Shown here: in pieces, positions 1 to 9,241 of the stretch
Numbering within the stretch: the first letter of the stretch is position 1
How the letters are laid out: the number at the start of each line of letters is the position of its first letter
DNA from: JAHEAO01 sp041633555
Lineage (GTDB): Bacteria > Pseudomonadota > Alphaproteobacteria > Rhodobacterales > Rhodobacteraceae
Direction: 5' to 3'
Assembly (NCBI GenBank): GCA_041633555.1
Contig: JBFKFZ010000001.1
Location: 1-64,000, forward strand
DNA: 64,000 nucleotides
Made by a program: the position numbers and the translations under genes
The notes under the pieces: model-generated
The model's input: the letters and a program-made list of their open reading frames with translations, nothing else
Told to the model about the DNA's origin: nothing
Database searches by the model: none

Positions 1-105
1 GATCGGCCGACTGTGTGCTCGCGCGCCTCAGGCACAGCCTGACGACGTCAGAAATCCGGCGCCTTTGTGCGCGACTGCTGCTTCGCCCGCCACTTTCCGC
101 CAATT

Positions 106-846
106 TCATCTGGGATTGGTCGCGTTGGCGAAGGCGGCACCGACTTGCCGCCGCAATCGCCCACCGAAAAGTCCGAAAAAATACGCAACTGTAGTATTAA
201 GCGGATGCGGATGATGTCCGACATGCAAGAACTGCTCTCCCACGCCGGCCAGTTTCGCCCCGAGTTCCTGCGCGATCCTGAAGCTCGGCCGGTTGTTCGG
301 CTGACGGAATGTGATCTTCCGCAGGAAACGGCGCAGCCTGATCTTGGCGCGGCGATGGCTGGGATCGGCATACCAGCCGCTGAGCCGGGACTTGCCAGCA
401 ACGAATAGATCCGTCGGTTGACGCCGGCGGTTTAGGAAAAAATCGTCGTTCATGTAAACGAAATGCTCTGCCAGGTCCGGCACACGCCAGACCACGGCCT
501 CGATCGAGAGCGAGTTGAAGGTGGGCAGAAAGGTCTCGTAGCCGCGAAAGACCGACTTGTGGTCAACGATCTGGATGTAGTCCGGCTCTACCAGCCCGGC
601 AGCGGCAAATGAATCGATCAATGCCGGACGTTGGTTGTCCGTGATCACCCAGATCCGGTTGACGAACGTCGCATATTTCAGAATCTGGGCGATGCAGTAA
701 TAGATCTCGCCGCGATTGAGGAACCGCGTGCTGACGACCGCCTCGTTGTGCGAGCCCGCCGTATCCTGCCGGTAGGCTCTGCGCTTCCTGGCATGAGCGG
801 GATCGTCCCCGTCGACCCAGGCAATGACAATGTAGATACTATGCAT
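106..846 (-). CDS. Stealth-family sugar-phosphate transferase (capsule type), short
   Basis: This 246 aa protein opens with the Stealth CR1-type motif IVIAWVDGDDP at about residues 6-16 and carries the CR2-type core YMNDDFFL at about residue 131. A later HVGHHPHPLNT stretch resembles CR3. Stealth proteins are hexose-1-phosphate transferases that build capsule or exopolysaccharide repeat units, usually in the cytoplasm at the membrane. The usual length is about 320-370 aa, so the C-terminal conserved region is short or missing. The gene ends in TGA at 106-108 and I saw no frameshifted continuation in the bases left before the window edge. An AGGCAGGT-like ribosome site precedes the ATG. Family assignment is firm from the motifs; substrate is unknown. 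Confidence 0.8.
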   Translation of the reverse strand: MHSIYIVIAWVDGDDPAHARKRRAYRQDTAGSHNEAVVSTRFLNRGEIYYCIAQILKYATFVNRIWVITDNQRPALIDSFAAAGLVEPDYIQIVDHKSVFRGYETFLPTFNSLSIEAVVWRVPDLAEHFVYMNDDFFLNRRRQPTDLFVAGKSRLSGWYADPSHRRAKIRLRRFLRKITFRQPNNRPSFRIAQELGAKLAGVGEQFLHVGHHPHPLNTTVAYFFGLFGGRLRRQVGAAFANATNPR

Positions 847-1101
847 GTCGCGACCTGCCTGTCGTTCTGGCTGTCACTGTCGGGCGGATCAGGTCCGCAA
901 CTTGCCCGCACCTGTTCCGCGGAGATCATTATGCAATGGATCAGGGGCGTTGCAAGCGCAAGGCCCGATGGCGGCAGGGTCCAGCGGCTCCGGTATCTGC
1001 TAAGCACCGGAACCAGATCGCTTTATTTGAAGAAGGGTTTGTGCTATCGAGAAGAGGTACGATTATCGCATCTTCATCCGCAGCATAGACGAGGGGAAAC
1101 C

Positions 1102-1389
1102 GTGGCTAAGCTTTCACGTTGGGCGATCTTCCTCAGGGCGTTCTTCGTCACGCTCATCATTGGTCAGCCGGGCCGCGTCGGCAGCGCGGATCAGGCCGAG
1201 ATGAGGGATTGGCAGTCCGCCCAGTCGGCGGGCACGATCTCTGCCTATTATGACTATCTGCGCAAGCATCCAGCGGGCGAATATGTCGAACAGGCGCTGG
1301 CTGAACTCATCCGGCTCGGTGCCCTGGAAAATTCAAGCACGCCGCGCAGCATTCCTACGCAACCGGCGCCGTCGGTATCCGTCTACTAA
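1102..1389 (+). CDS. Small exported protein with a helical repeat segment
   Basis: I chose the GTG at 1102 because a GAGGGG site lies just upstream and the frame above it does not look coding. The 95 aa product has a basic start, a hydrophobic stretch and a likely signal peptide ending near GSA, so it is probably periplasmic. The mature part contains W-x2-A-x2-A-G-x-I-x2-Y-x2-YL-x3-P-x-G-x2-x-E-x-A. The same pattern occurs once in the caspase protein at 51764-53290, where it joins the peptidase to its C-terminal tail. The lipoprotein gene at 1413 follows after 23 bases, suggesting one transcript. No enzymatic motif is visible and I do not recognise the gene. Confidence 0.65.
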   Translation: MAKLSRWAIFLRAFFVTLIIGQPGRVGSADQAEMRDWQSAQSAGTISAYYDYLRKHPAGEYVEQALAELIRLGALENSSTPRSIPTQPAPSVSVY

Positions 1390-1412
1390 TCTCAAGGCCA
1401 GGAAACAGTCTC

Positions 1413-2057
1413 ATGGTTGCAGGTTCCGAATCAACCGCAAGAAATGCAATGCCCGCCCTGCGCTTGCCCCGCCAAATCGCCTCTGTCACGGCGTTTGGCG
1501 CGGCCCTGTTGCTGGCCGCCTGCGAAGTACCTGCGAACGGCCCCCTCTCCTATCAACCGCCTGAGGCAGATGCCGCGACGACGGTTTCGCTCGGCTCCGA
1601 CACGCTGGACAATGCGGTCGCGGCGGTTTCGGGCCGACTTGCTGCAGCGGGCGTGACGGTGCTCTCAGCCGGCAAGTCGAGCGGACTTATCCGCGCCCGT
1701 GCGAACAGCATGGCGTTCCTCGATTGCGGTCAGATCACCCAGCGATCTCAGAAGACGACAGCGCGGTTCCCCGGCAATTCTGAGCGCGCAGTGCTCGTGG
1801 CAGCGGATTTCCCCGCGGGCCTGGTGCTGCGGGAACTCAGCGCCAAGAACAGTTTCGACATCCAGATCGTTCCGCGTGACGTCGTGACCGCCAACATCTC
1901 GCAAAGCCACGAACTGCGGGGAAGCACCGGCACAGTTGATCGCTCGGAACTGTTGTGGCGGGTCCGGCAGGTGGTCAGCGACAATTCGGTGGTGACCTTT
2001 CCCGATCAGACCAAGTGCACCTCGTCGGACGCGATTGCCACTATCATTCGCGGCTGA
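1413..2057 (+). CDS. Predicted lipoprotein of unknown function
   Basis: This 214 aa protein has a hydrophobic stretch ending in LLLAAC, a good lipobox with the lipidated cysteine at about residue 37. It is therefore expected to be anchored in the inner or outer membrane. The long N-terminus before the signal suggests the true start could be the internal Met at about residue 13 (MPALRLP). The mature part has alternating hydrophobic residues typical of alpha/beta domains, and a cysteine pair (FLDC and TKC) that might form a disulfide. It lies 23 bases after the small exported protein at 1102. I considered a TssJ role because the T6SS cluster lacks one, but the distance and sequence do not support it. 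Confidence 0.7.
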   Translation: MVAGSESTARNAMPALRLPRQIASVTAFGAALLLAACEVPANGPLSYQPPEADAATTVSLGSDTLDNAVAAVSGRLAAAGVTVLSAGKSSGLIRARANSMAFLDCGQITQRSQKTTARFPGNSERAVLVAADFPAGLVLRELSAKNSFDIQIVPRDVVTANISQSHELRGSTGTVDRSELLWRVRQVVSDNSVVTFPDQTKCTSSDAIATIIRG

Positions 2058-2085
2058 TCGGGGCCTTCATTTGGACCAGCCAGGT

Positions 2086-3102
2086 TCAGCCAAGATCTTC
2101 CGACAGAGTTTGGTAAAAGGCCCTCAACTGCCCTTGAAGGTCATCCTCCATCAGCGGCGACAGGTCGAACAGGCTGACGCGGCGCGTGCGGGGCGCGAGA
2201 TAGGCTTCGACCGCCGTCTTGCCGTCGAGGAATGACGCTTCGAATTCAGCAATGATGCGACGTTGCAAGAGATCGATTGTCGGTCCGTCGCTGACCAGAT
2301 CAATCGTCGGAGCCTCGGAAACGCACGCCTTGAACCGGTCGAGCCAGTCAGGCGTTTCCCGCTCCAGCCGCTCGAGTAGCAGCGTGCGAAGCGCACCGGT
2401 TTCCGGGCCGCCATGAAGATCGCGATGCAGCCGGTTGAGGACGCGGATCAGCTCGGTCTGCCAATCCTGCAAGGATCGGTTTGTCGCCGGAGCGGGTATG
2501 TCCCAGGGCGCTCCTTGAAGGCCGAACATGGCGGAAAAGAAATGCGGCCCGATCGAGAGCTTTCGGGCGTGCAGCAGGTCGTAGCTGATGATCGTCAGGC
2601 TGTCGGCGCCGAAAACGTGGCGCAGCTTGGCCAGCTGATCGAACTGGTTCAGTGCGGTCCATGCGGTTTCGGGCCAGCCAAGTGCGGCCTGCATGACATA
2701 GTGCTCAAACGAAATCGACTGGCCGTGCTTTACCAGTTCCTGCCAGTGCGACGGCCAGATGTCGCAGAGGTTCCGGAGATAATAGACAACGCGGAAGCGT
2801 GCCTCGGGAAAGAGGCTGTGAAGCCGCTCCAGCCCGACCGCGTTCAGAACGATGAAGCCCTCGCTCGACAACAAGATGGATCGCGCATTCGCGGTTTCGC
2901 TCTGCAGGTCCGCGAGATTGGCGGCCTTCTTGCGTCCGGACAAGATGTCCACCAGGTCATAATGGCCGAAAGGCTGCCATCCGGTGACAGGACAGACAAT
3001 CCCCAGTTCCGCGAGCGCCGCGCGACGCGACAGCAACATCTGCTGCAGCGCCGTCGATCCCGTCTTGTGCGGCCCAACATGCAGAACGACTTCATCCGCC
3101 AT
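2086..3102 (-). CDS. Sulfotransferase-like protein
   Basis: This 338 aa protein begins MADEVVLHVGPHKTGST. The GPHKTGST stretch matches the phosphosulfate-binding loop of PAPS-dependent sulfotransferases, which move sulfate onto sugars or other acceptors. A second family-like segment, FRVVYYLRN at about residue 97, resembles the 3'-phosphate-binding region. I chose the ATG at 3102 because AAGGGG precedes it and the motif then sits at the usual extreme N-terminus; the frame is open about 35 codons further upstream. Together with the neighbouring glycosyltransferases it suggests sulfated glycan synthesis, which is inference. Its start lies about 100 bases from the divergent radical SAM gene. Confidence 0.75.
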   Translation of the reverse strand: MADEVVLHVGPHKTGSTALQQMLLSRRAALAELGIVCPVTGWQPFGHYDLVDILSGRKKAANLADLQSETANARSILLSSEGFIVLNAVGLERLHSLFPEARFRVVYYLRNLCDIWPSHWQELVKHGQSISFEHYVMQAALGWPETAWTALNQFDQLAKLRHVFGADSLTIISYDLLHARKLSIGPHFFSAMFGLQGAPWDIPAPATNRSLQDWQTELIRVLNRLHRDLHGGPETGALRTLLLERLERETPDWLDRFKACVSEAPTIDLVSDGPTIDLLQRRIIAEFEASFLDGKTAVEAYLAPRTRRVSLFDLSPLMEDDLQGQLRAFYQTLSEDLG

Positions 3103-3205
3103 GAACTGCCCCTTTACGGCAGAGAAGTCCTGACTTGCCGGTCCAACCCGCAACCATCGGCATCGGTTTCGATATTCTGTTCGGCATCTCTCGCCCCGTG
3201 TTATC

Positions 3206-4303
3206 ATGGCCGCGCAATCGGTAGCCGGCAGGAAAGCCCCGTCTCAAGACATGCGCGATGAACTGACCCTTCGGAGATTGAGCGATTTTCTGCGCCTCGG
3301 CAAGTTCGGGCGGGATCCCGCGACCGATGCGTCAGCCCCTTCGTCCGATCCCCATGCCCTGCCGCTTTCGGAAATAGCGATTGAACTGACCAGCAAGTGC
3401 AACCTGACCTGCGGCATGTGCAGTGTCTGGAAGGGCCGGCGCGACGGGATTTCGGCCGCGTTGGTCAGGGAATTGCTGCAGGATGCAAGATTGCTCGGCG
3501 CCATTTCCTTCGTGCCCTGCGGCGCCGAGATCTTCATGCGGAAGGACACTGTCAGCCTGCTGCGGGTCGCCGACGAGCTTGGTTATGAACGTCAGGAAAT
3601 TGTGACCAACGGCATCCTGCTGCCCCAGCATGCCGACGCTCTTGCCGGGATCCCGAGCATTCGGCTGCATGTCAGCATCGATGGCCCGCCGCCTGTTCAC
3701 GACGCCTTGCGGGGAGACGGCAACTATGCCCGTGCCCTTGAAGGCGTGCGTCAGGCGCAGGCGCGAAAGATCTTGGTCGAGCTGTCGGCTGTGCTGATGC
3801 GCCCGACGCTGGAAACTGCGGGTCACATCATTGATCTCGCCGTCGAGCTGGGAATCGGCCGGGTGTCCTTCCAGCCGTTCCAGCCCGAGATCGCCGGGCT
3901 TGGCCTCGATCACGCGGAATGGCAATTCGCCGCGAGCGACCGCCACCGGGTCATCGACCTCCTGCAAGGGCTTTTGGATCACGCGGCCGCGAACGGCATC
4001 GCCATATTCACCGCCTCGATCTTCGATCACATCATCCCCTACCTCTTCGACGACGTTCGGCCCATACCGAAGGGTGGCTGCTACATGCCGTCTCGTTTCG
4101 TCCTGATCGACGGGGCCGGCGAGTCCTACCCGTGCTTCTTCATGCGCGGCAAATCCATGGGGAATGTCACGCAGGGCGTACAGCTGCGCGAGATCTGTGA
4201 GGGCCACGGACGCCGAAAGCTGCAGAAACTGGCGCTGTCGAGCAAATGCCCGGGATGCCTCGCCGCCTGTTCGGACATCGCCACATTCGACGCGCACGGA
4301 TAG
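3206..4303 (+). CDS. Radical SAM protein with SPASM-like C-terminal cysteines
   Basis: This 365 aa protein carries CNLTCGMC at about residue 64, the CX3CX2C motif that holds the radical SAM [4Fe-4S] cluster. Downstream features of the fold include VTNGILL and LHVSIDG. The C-terminal part has further cysteines (GGCYMPSR, YPCFFM, CPGCLAACSD) spaced like a SPASM or twitch auxiliary-cluster domain. Such proteins typically modify peptides, sugars or small molecules. The enzyme could act on the glycan made by the surrounding glycosyltransferases, but nothing shows the substrate. The first ATG has no good ribosome site; ATG at 3251 is an alternative start. Confidence 0.85.
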   Translation: MAAQSVAGRKAPSQDMRDELTLRRLSDFLRLGKFGRDPATDASAPSSDPHALPLSEIAIELTSKCNLTCGMCSVWKGRRDGISAALVRELLQDARLLGAISFVPCGAEIFMRKDTVSLLRVADELGYERQEIVTNGILLPQHADALAGIPSIRLHVSIDGPPPVHDALRGDGNYARALEGVRQAQARKILVELSAVLMRPTLETAGHIIDLAVELGIGRVSFQPFQPEIAGLGLDHAEWQFAASDRHRVIDLLQGLLDHAAANGIAIFTASIFDHIIPYLFDDVRPIPKGGCYMPSRFVLIDGAGESYPCFFMRGKSMGNVTQGVQLREICEGHGRRKLQKLALSSKCPGCLAACSDIATFDAHG

Positions 4304-4313
4304 GCGCCGCCGG

Positions 4314-5618
4314 TCAGTGATAGCCGAGGTCGCGCGCGAGATCGCCGGTGATCGCCCGGACGATTTCGTGGCAGGGTTCGCTGGAACGGCGAACCGCGTC
4401 GGGTTTCAGAAATCCCTCGGTTCCGCAGCGCTGACCGCCCAGGATCAATTGACGGACGATATGGGTCAGCGCCACCTCGCCAGCCGCTAGGTCCTCGAGC
4501 CGGATCTCGACATAGCTCAATCCGGGGCGCTGCGCGACCTGGCGTGCCACGGCAAGGCGTCGCAGCCAGTCACTGGCAGCGGCACGTTGAGCCGGCTCGC
4601 TCTCTGCATCCATCTGCCCGGGATGCTGCAGGACATGCAGCAAGGCGCCCGAGCCAAGCTCATGAAGACTGGCGGCCTTGTATGGAAGCTGCCCGATCTT
4701 CAGCCCTCGAAACGCGCTGGCTATCCGCGCCGTGATCTGGTTTGTCGCAGCGCATTCGGGACCAAAGATCAGAATGTCATCCGCGGCGCATGCAAGGCCG
4801 CCGTTACTGACGGGCGCGATGTCACGCGGCGCGAAGACAGGGGGCCTGCGCAATTCGGGAACCGCAATCGGGCCCTTCGTGTCCAGCTGGCGAAGCACAC
4901 TCGGTGGCGGCTCGACAATATCAAACTGTATCGCGGCATTCCGGCTGCCATGCCAGTATTTCGCGATGTCCGACCGCGCAAATACACGACTGTAATACTG
5001 CGCTCGGATGTGATCGAGTGAGAGGCCCAGATAGTGCCGCAGTTCAAGCCTTTCGGGTATCACCTCATCCTTGCGCGCCGTGACGGTGTGGCCGCCGGTT
5101 TCCAACCATAGATCTAGCGGGGCATTCCAACGGAACAGGCGCTGTTTCCGGTCGCGTTCATTCAAGGTGACGAAACTGCGCATCGTCGTCTCGAAGCTCT
5201 CGGGTGCATGGACCTCGTCGTTACGGCGCGGTAGGAAAACCAACTCCTGGCTGTCGGCAGCAAGGCAGCTGGACCTGTCCCACCGGGCCACGAAATTTCG
5301 GAGCGTCTTCCCGGCTGGCGGATCGAGAAACTCGTCGGCATCGACGTGGATCACCCAGCCCGCCCCGATCGACCGGATCAGATCCCGTTTCAGCCGCAAT
5401 TGCCGGGTCAGGTCGAAAACACCGGTGAAAGGTTCGCGCATCATTTCGGTAACCAGCCCGCCGCTTCTGTCCGCGGCGATCTGCCATGTCTTGTCGGTCG
5501 AGCCGTGATCGACAAGGATGACCTTGGCCCCGATGCGCTCCAGATGATCGAGCAGCGCGCCCAGTGTCGGGGCCGCATTGCGGCAGGTCAGGAGGGCGGT
5601 CAGTCGAGGAGCCGTCAC
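4314..5618 (-). CDS. GT2 glycosyltransferase fused to a sulfotransferase-like domain
   Basis: This 434 aa protein starts with a GT-A fold of family 2 type: LTALLTCRNA at the start, VILVDHGSTD at about residue 34 and HVDADEFLD at about residue 90 (the DxD metal and nucleotide-sugar site). From about residue 275 a second domain starts with ILIFGPECAATN, a loop like a sulfotransferase phosphosulfate site. It contains VEIRLEDL and ends ARDLGY, as many sulfotransferases do. The fusion suggests that a sugar is added and sulfated, or recognised, by one polypeptide. The start is GTG and overlaps the stop of the upstream glycosyltransferase (GTGA), so the two are translationally coupled. The second domain is assigned by pattern only. 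Confidence 0.75.
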   Translation of the reverse strand: MTAPRLTALLTCRNAAPTLGALLDHLERIGAKVILVDHGSTDKTWQIAADRSGGLVTEMMREPFTGVFDLTRQLRLKRDLIRSIGAGWVIHVDADEFLDPPAGKTLRNFVARWDRSSCLAADSQELVFLPRRNDEVHAPESFETTMRSFVTLNERDRKQRLFRWNAPLDLWLETGGHTVTARKDEVIPERLELRHYLGLSLDHIRAQYYSRVFARSDIAKYWHGSRNAAIQFDIVEPPPSVLRQLDTKGPIAVPELRRPPVFAPRDIAPVSNGGLACAADDILIFGPECAATNQITARIASAFRGLKIGQLPYKAASLHELGSGALLHVLQHPGQMDAESEPAQRAAASDWLRRLAVARQVAQRPGLSYVEIRLEDLAAGEVALTHIVRQLILGGQRCGTEGFLKPDAVRRSSEPCHEIVRAITGDLARDLGYH

Positions 5619-6907
5619 GTCCTACCCTGCCCGCCCGAAAGCCGGTCCTGTTCTGTCTGGTCCAGAATGCGCCTTGCAACCTCGGCAAGCTCGGCGGACA
5701 GCCCGCCGGCAGCCAATGCCGCCTCGACATGGTCGCGCGCAGCCGTGGAACCGCGTTGCACCGCGCCGATGATCAGCGGCCAGCTGGCGCGCGCGGTGAT
5801 CTGCCGATGTTCCAGCCGCCAGCGTGCCGCGTGGAACTGACCGTCCGGGTTTCCGCATTCGGCAGCCCTGTCATAACATTCCAGCGGATCGCCCTCGAAC
5901 ACACCGTCGCGGCGCAGGTTTCCAAGCGTGATCGCGGCCAGGCCGGTGCCGCGCCGCATCTCCTGCATCAGCACCCGCTCCGCCCCTGCCGCGCGCGGCC
6001 CGCCCTTGCGCGCGAGATCGGCTGCCACGCCGGTCAGGCTGACCGGGCGGCTGGCGAGCGGCAACCCAAGGCGCCGATACAGCCAGGCCCGGCGCGCGAA
6101 CTCGTCGGGCCGTGTCACCAGCAGATATTCTTCATGCTTGCGGAGGTTCATCGCCAGCAGATCACGCAGGTTGGCAGCAGGCACCCATCCTCGGCGCAGG
6201 ATCTGCAGGCTCATGTCGAGGACCGGAAAGCGGCGAAACAGGCGGCCTCGGTAGAGCTCGTCGACCAGTTCGGCATAGCGCATCCAGTCGGTCAACTCGC
6301 GGTAGAGGAGTGGTACCTGCACCTCGACTTGCGGTCCCTTGTTCAGCAGGCCGATCATCAGGTACCAGTCATAGGCGTTCATGTTGCGGCTTGGAAAGAC
6401 ATCCTGCAGCATTTCTGTACGCATCAGGCCGTACATGCGGGTTCCGCCCGGATGGGCCAAGTATCTTCGAAGGCGGTTCGATACCGGACCATCGAGACTG
6501 GCCGTGCCGGGATTGGCGACGCCGGGTTGCGCGCCGATGAATTCGCAGCGGGGCAGCACAGAAGCGGCCTCCGGATGACGCTCGAATTGCGCCAGGCAGC
6601 TGCGCAGGAAATCGGGTGCCCAGTAATCGTCTGCCGCCAGCCAAGCGAAATATGGCGTCTCGGCCCGGTTCAGCAGATCACCGAAATTCATGAACATGCG
6701 GCGTTCGCTCTGACGCGTAGCCGTGATCCTGGGGTCCGACCGCTGCGCTTCCTCGCAAATCGTCCAGGTCGCATCCGACGACTGGTCGTCGGAAAGGATC
6801 AGCCGCCAGTCGGCGAAGGTCTGGCCCTTCACCGAGGCGATGGCCCGAGCGAGCGAGCGCGCATTGTTGTAGGTCGGTATTCCGATGGTGACGGTGGGGC
6901 CGGTCAT
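5615..6907 (-). CDS. GT2 glycosyltransferase with C-terminal Sel1-like repeats
   Basis: This 430 aa protein opens TVTIGIPTYNNARSLARAI, a classic family 2 glycosyltransferase start. ILSDDQSSD follows at about residue 37 and FAWLAADDYW at about residue 86, placing the acidic metal-binding residues. It transfers a nucleotide-activated sugar onto an acceptor, probably in the cytoplasm. The C-terminal roughly 120 residues look like Sel1/TPR-like helical pairs (for example CYDRAAECGNPDGQFHAARW). The start at 6907 is the only one that puts the nucleotide-binding strand at the N-terminus. It lies 23 bases after the tandem glycosyltransferase gene and overlaps the next gene, forming a three-gene transcription unit. 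Confidence 0.85.
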   Translation of the reverse strand: MTGPTVTIGIPTYNNARSLARAIASVKGQTFADWRLILSDDQSSDATWTICEEAQRSDPRITATRQSERRMFMNFGDLLNRAETPYFAWLAADDYWAPDFLRSCLAQFERHPEAASVLPRCEFIGAQPGVANPGTASLDGPVSNRLRRYLAHPGGTRMYGLMRTEMLQDVFPSRNMNAYDWYLMIGLLNKGPQVEVQVPLLYRELTDWMRYAELVDELYRGRLFRRFPVLDMSLQILRRGWVPAANLRDLLAMNLRKHEEYLLVTRPDEFARRAWLYRRLGLPLASRPVSLTGVAADLARKGGPRAAGAERVLMQEMRRGTGLAAITLGNLRRDGVFEGDPLECYDRAAECGNPDGQFHAARWRLEHRQITARASWPLIIGAVQRGSTAARDHVEAALAAGGLSAELAEVARRILDQTEQDRLSGGQGRT

Positions 6908-6930
6908 CTCTGCATTGCAGCCGCCATCGC

Positions 6931-9138
6931 TCAGCCCGCCGTCCGCACCCAACGCGCCACCGAATGCGGCTTTCGCATCACGGCCAGTTGGCTGAGATAC
7001 TCCGCCACGGCCTCCGCGCCGTTCGGTAGCGGAAGCACAAGGCATTTGCGATTGATCGCTTTCTGAACGTCGCGCTTGGCCAGCAGCACGAGATTGCGGG
7101 AGATCGCATAGGGATCGTTGCCCCGGGCCGACAGGCAAAGACCCCGCAGAGCGCCATATTCCGCCCGCAACCACTGCTCGTCCTGATGGGGATTCTCGTT
7201 CGACAGGAACAAGGTCGGCAGCCCGGCCGCGATATTCTCGTGGAAGGTATTGTAGCCCGCAAGCGCCACCGAATAATCGAATGCGTTCAGGAATCTTGCG
7301 AACGGGAATGCCGTCAACGGAATGATATCTTCCGGCAGGCCGGCCGGATTGTCGCTGATTCGCCATTTACCGATGACGATCTGGCAGGTCCGGCCGGGGT
7401 CATCGGCGCGGATCTGGTTCAAAACCAGCGACTGAATGTCATGGGTCTTGAAATTGTTTCCCGAGCCCAAAAGCAACAGAACCGCGGGCGCATCATCCTC
7501 CAGCCCCATGACAGCCCGCGCCGCCTCACGCGGCAGGGCCTCCTGTTCACGCAAATAGCGGATCGGCGGCACCAGCAGCGCCCGGCCCCGGCTGTCCTGC
7601 GTCAGCCCGCGATCCATGGGCGCGGCCAATTCGCCGGGTTCGATCACGGCATCGAAATGCGGTTCGCAGTCGATATGGCGCTGTCCCGCGCCCGGCCGCC
7701 ACATGCCGCGTCGCTGCCAGATCTTCCAGAGCGCCGGGAACTGTTCCAGCGCTTCGAGCATGCCGTCATAGGGAACGTTGCCGTCGAAGACGAGGACCTT
7801 GGGATCGTGGAACCGCAAGACCTCGGTCAGTTCCTGCGCAAGACTCTGGTGCCAGATCGGTTCATCCATCGCGACCGAGCCGAAATAGGGCAGATATTCG
7901 ACCATCATCCCCTGATCGCGGACGACCCCGAAAGCCTTCGACATGGTCAGGATCGTTGGCCGGACGTCCGGGGCGAGACGGCGCGCAGACGCCATAGAGC
8001 GAGTCAGATGCCCCATCCCGATGCCGTTCGAGGTGAAGTAGAGCACGCCTGACCGGCGCGCTCGGTTGACCGGCGCGGCGGGGACGGTCGCAACATGCGG
8101 CCCCCCGATCCTGTCGCGCACCCGCGCCACTGCCTGATCCGGGCCGAACTGCTCACGAACAACATTGACCGCCCGCCGTGACTGCCGCGCATAATCCTCG
8201 GGATGGGCCTGGAAATGCAGCACCTTTTCCCTTACCTCCGCAGGGCTGCAATAGACCGCGCCATCGGCAAAGAGCGGTTTGAAATGGTGCGGCAGGAAAC
8301 AGACCAGCCCCGCGGCCATCGCCTCCAGTATCGCGCGCCCGAAGGCCTCTATCCACGCCTCGCTGTGGAAGTATGAATAATAGTCGCTGGATGCCAGAAA
8401 GCTCTTCACCGGAAGGCCGTTGAACGGCATGACTTCCCAGTTTGCCGGACGTTCGCCGACGATCGCGTCCAGGCGCGACTCGTATCCCATCAGGCGCACC
8501 CGAAAACGTGGATCGTCAGGATAGGCCTGCAGGAACTGCTCTCGCGTATCGGGCCATTTCAGCGGATCTGGCCGGCTGTGACGCGCGATCACCGGGCGCG
8601 CAGCAATTGACGCCTCTCTCGGGCAGGCATATTTCGACGCGTCCAACGTATTGACCCAGTCGCTGCGGGTCAGGGGCGGCGGATCGTCGAGCCGCTCGAA
8701 TGCCGCGCGCACCTTCGGCCCCACTGGCGCCCATTCGACCGGTCCGAAAATCTCGTTGCAAATGGCAGTGATCTCGGCTGTCGCATATTGCGTCACCCCC
8801 AGATTATCGACCGGCGGATGATGGGCGATCAGGACGGTCTTTTCTGCCCTCATGCTCAGATCGACCGCCGGGTAGGTCTCGAAAACCGCTGGGTGATGCA
8901 GACAACAGAGGCGGGCGCGAACCGGCTCTCCGGGAGGGACGACCCGCACCTTGCCAGAGACGATGGCGGCGGCAATTTCCGAATGAAAACCGCGCCAGGC
9001 AGAGATCAGCCTGGACGCCAGAGGCAACAGGTCGACCCGGTATCCAGCTTGCGTCAGCGCGTCGATTTCTGCCGAGATCGCTGTCGATGTGCCGCCTGGA
9101 AACCGAAAATCGCCTACAATCAATATGTCGGCTTCCAC
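6931..9138 (-). CDS. Tandem glycosyltransferase: GT4-like half plus MurG/GT28-like half
   Basis: This 735 aa protein has two glycosyltransferase units. The first begins DILIVGDFRFPGGTST and reaches EAFGRAILEAMAAGL, the E-x7-E type donor-site segment of GT4 enzymes, at about residue 265. A second GT-B fold starts near residue 360 with GVLYFTSNGIGMGHLTRS, which matches the GxGxGH acceptor loop of MurG-like enzymes. It ends with GYNTFHENIAAGLPTLFLSN, the matching donor-binding segment. I chose the GTG at 9138 because an AGGGC site precedes it; an ATG near 9222 in the same frame is possible. It begins the unit continuing to 4314. The double enzyme may add two sugars in sequence. Confidence 0.8.
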   Translation of the reverse strand: MEADILIVGDFRFPGGTSTAISAEIDALTQAGYRVDLLPLASRLISAWRGFHSEIAAAIVSGKVRVVPPGEPVRARLCCLHHPAVFETYPAVDLSMRAEKTVLIAHHPPVDNLGVTQYATAEITAICNEIFGPVEWAPVGPKVRAAFERLDDPPPLTRSDWVNTLDASKYACPREASIAARPVIARHSRPDPLKWPDTREQFLQAYPDDPRFRVRLMGYESRLDAIVGERPANWEVMPFNGLPVKSFLASSDYYSYFHSEAWIEAFGRAILEAMAAGLVCFLPHHFKPLFADGAVYCSPAEVREKVLHFQAHPEDYARQSRRAVNVVREQFGPDQAVARVRDRIGGPHVATVPAAPVNRARRSGVLYFTSNGIGMGHLTRSMASARRLAPDVRPTILTMSKAFGVVRDQGMMVEYLPYFGSVAMDEPIWHQSLAQELTEVLRFHDPKVLVFDGNVPYDGMLEALEQFPALWKIWQRRGMWRPGAGQRHIDCEPHFDAVIEPGELAAPMDRGLTQDSRGRALLVPPIRYLREQEALPREAARAVMGLEDDAPAVLLLLGSGNNFKTHDIQSLVLNQIRADDPGRTCQIVIGKWRISDNPAGLPEDIIPLTAFPFARFLNAFDYSVALAGYNTFHENIAAGLPTLFLSNENPHQDEQWLRAEYGALRGLCLSARGNDPYAISRNLVLLAKRDVQKAINRKCLVLPLPNGAEAVAEYLSQLAVMRKPHSVARWVRTAG

Positions 9139-9241
9139 TGCCCTCGCCTTTCCGATTGACCCCGTGGTAGCATGGCCAAGAAGACCCGCCAAGTCTACCC
9201 AATTCCGCCGCGTTCCGGGCATCAAAGTGATCTGAGGACGG

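Noticed and set aside
1413..2057. The lipoprotein as the missing TssJ
   Set aside because: It lies about 18 kb from the T6SS genes in a different operon, and its sequence does not resemble TssJ.
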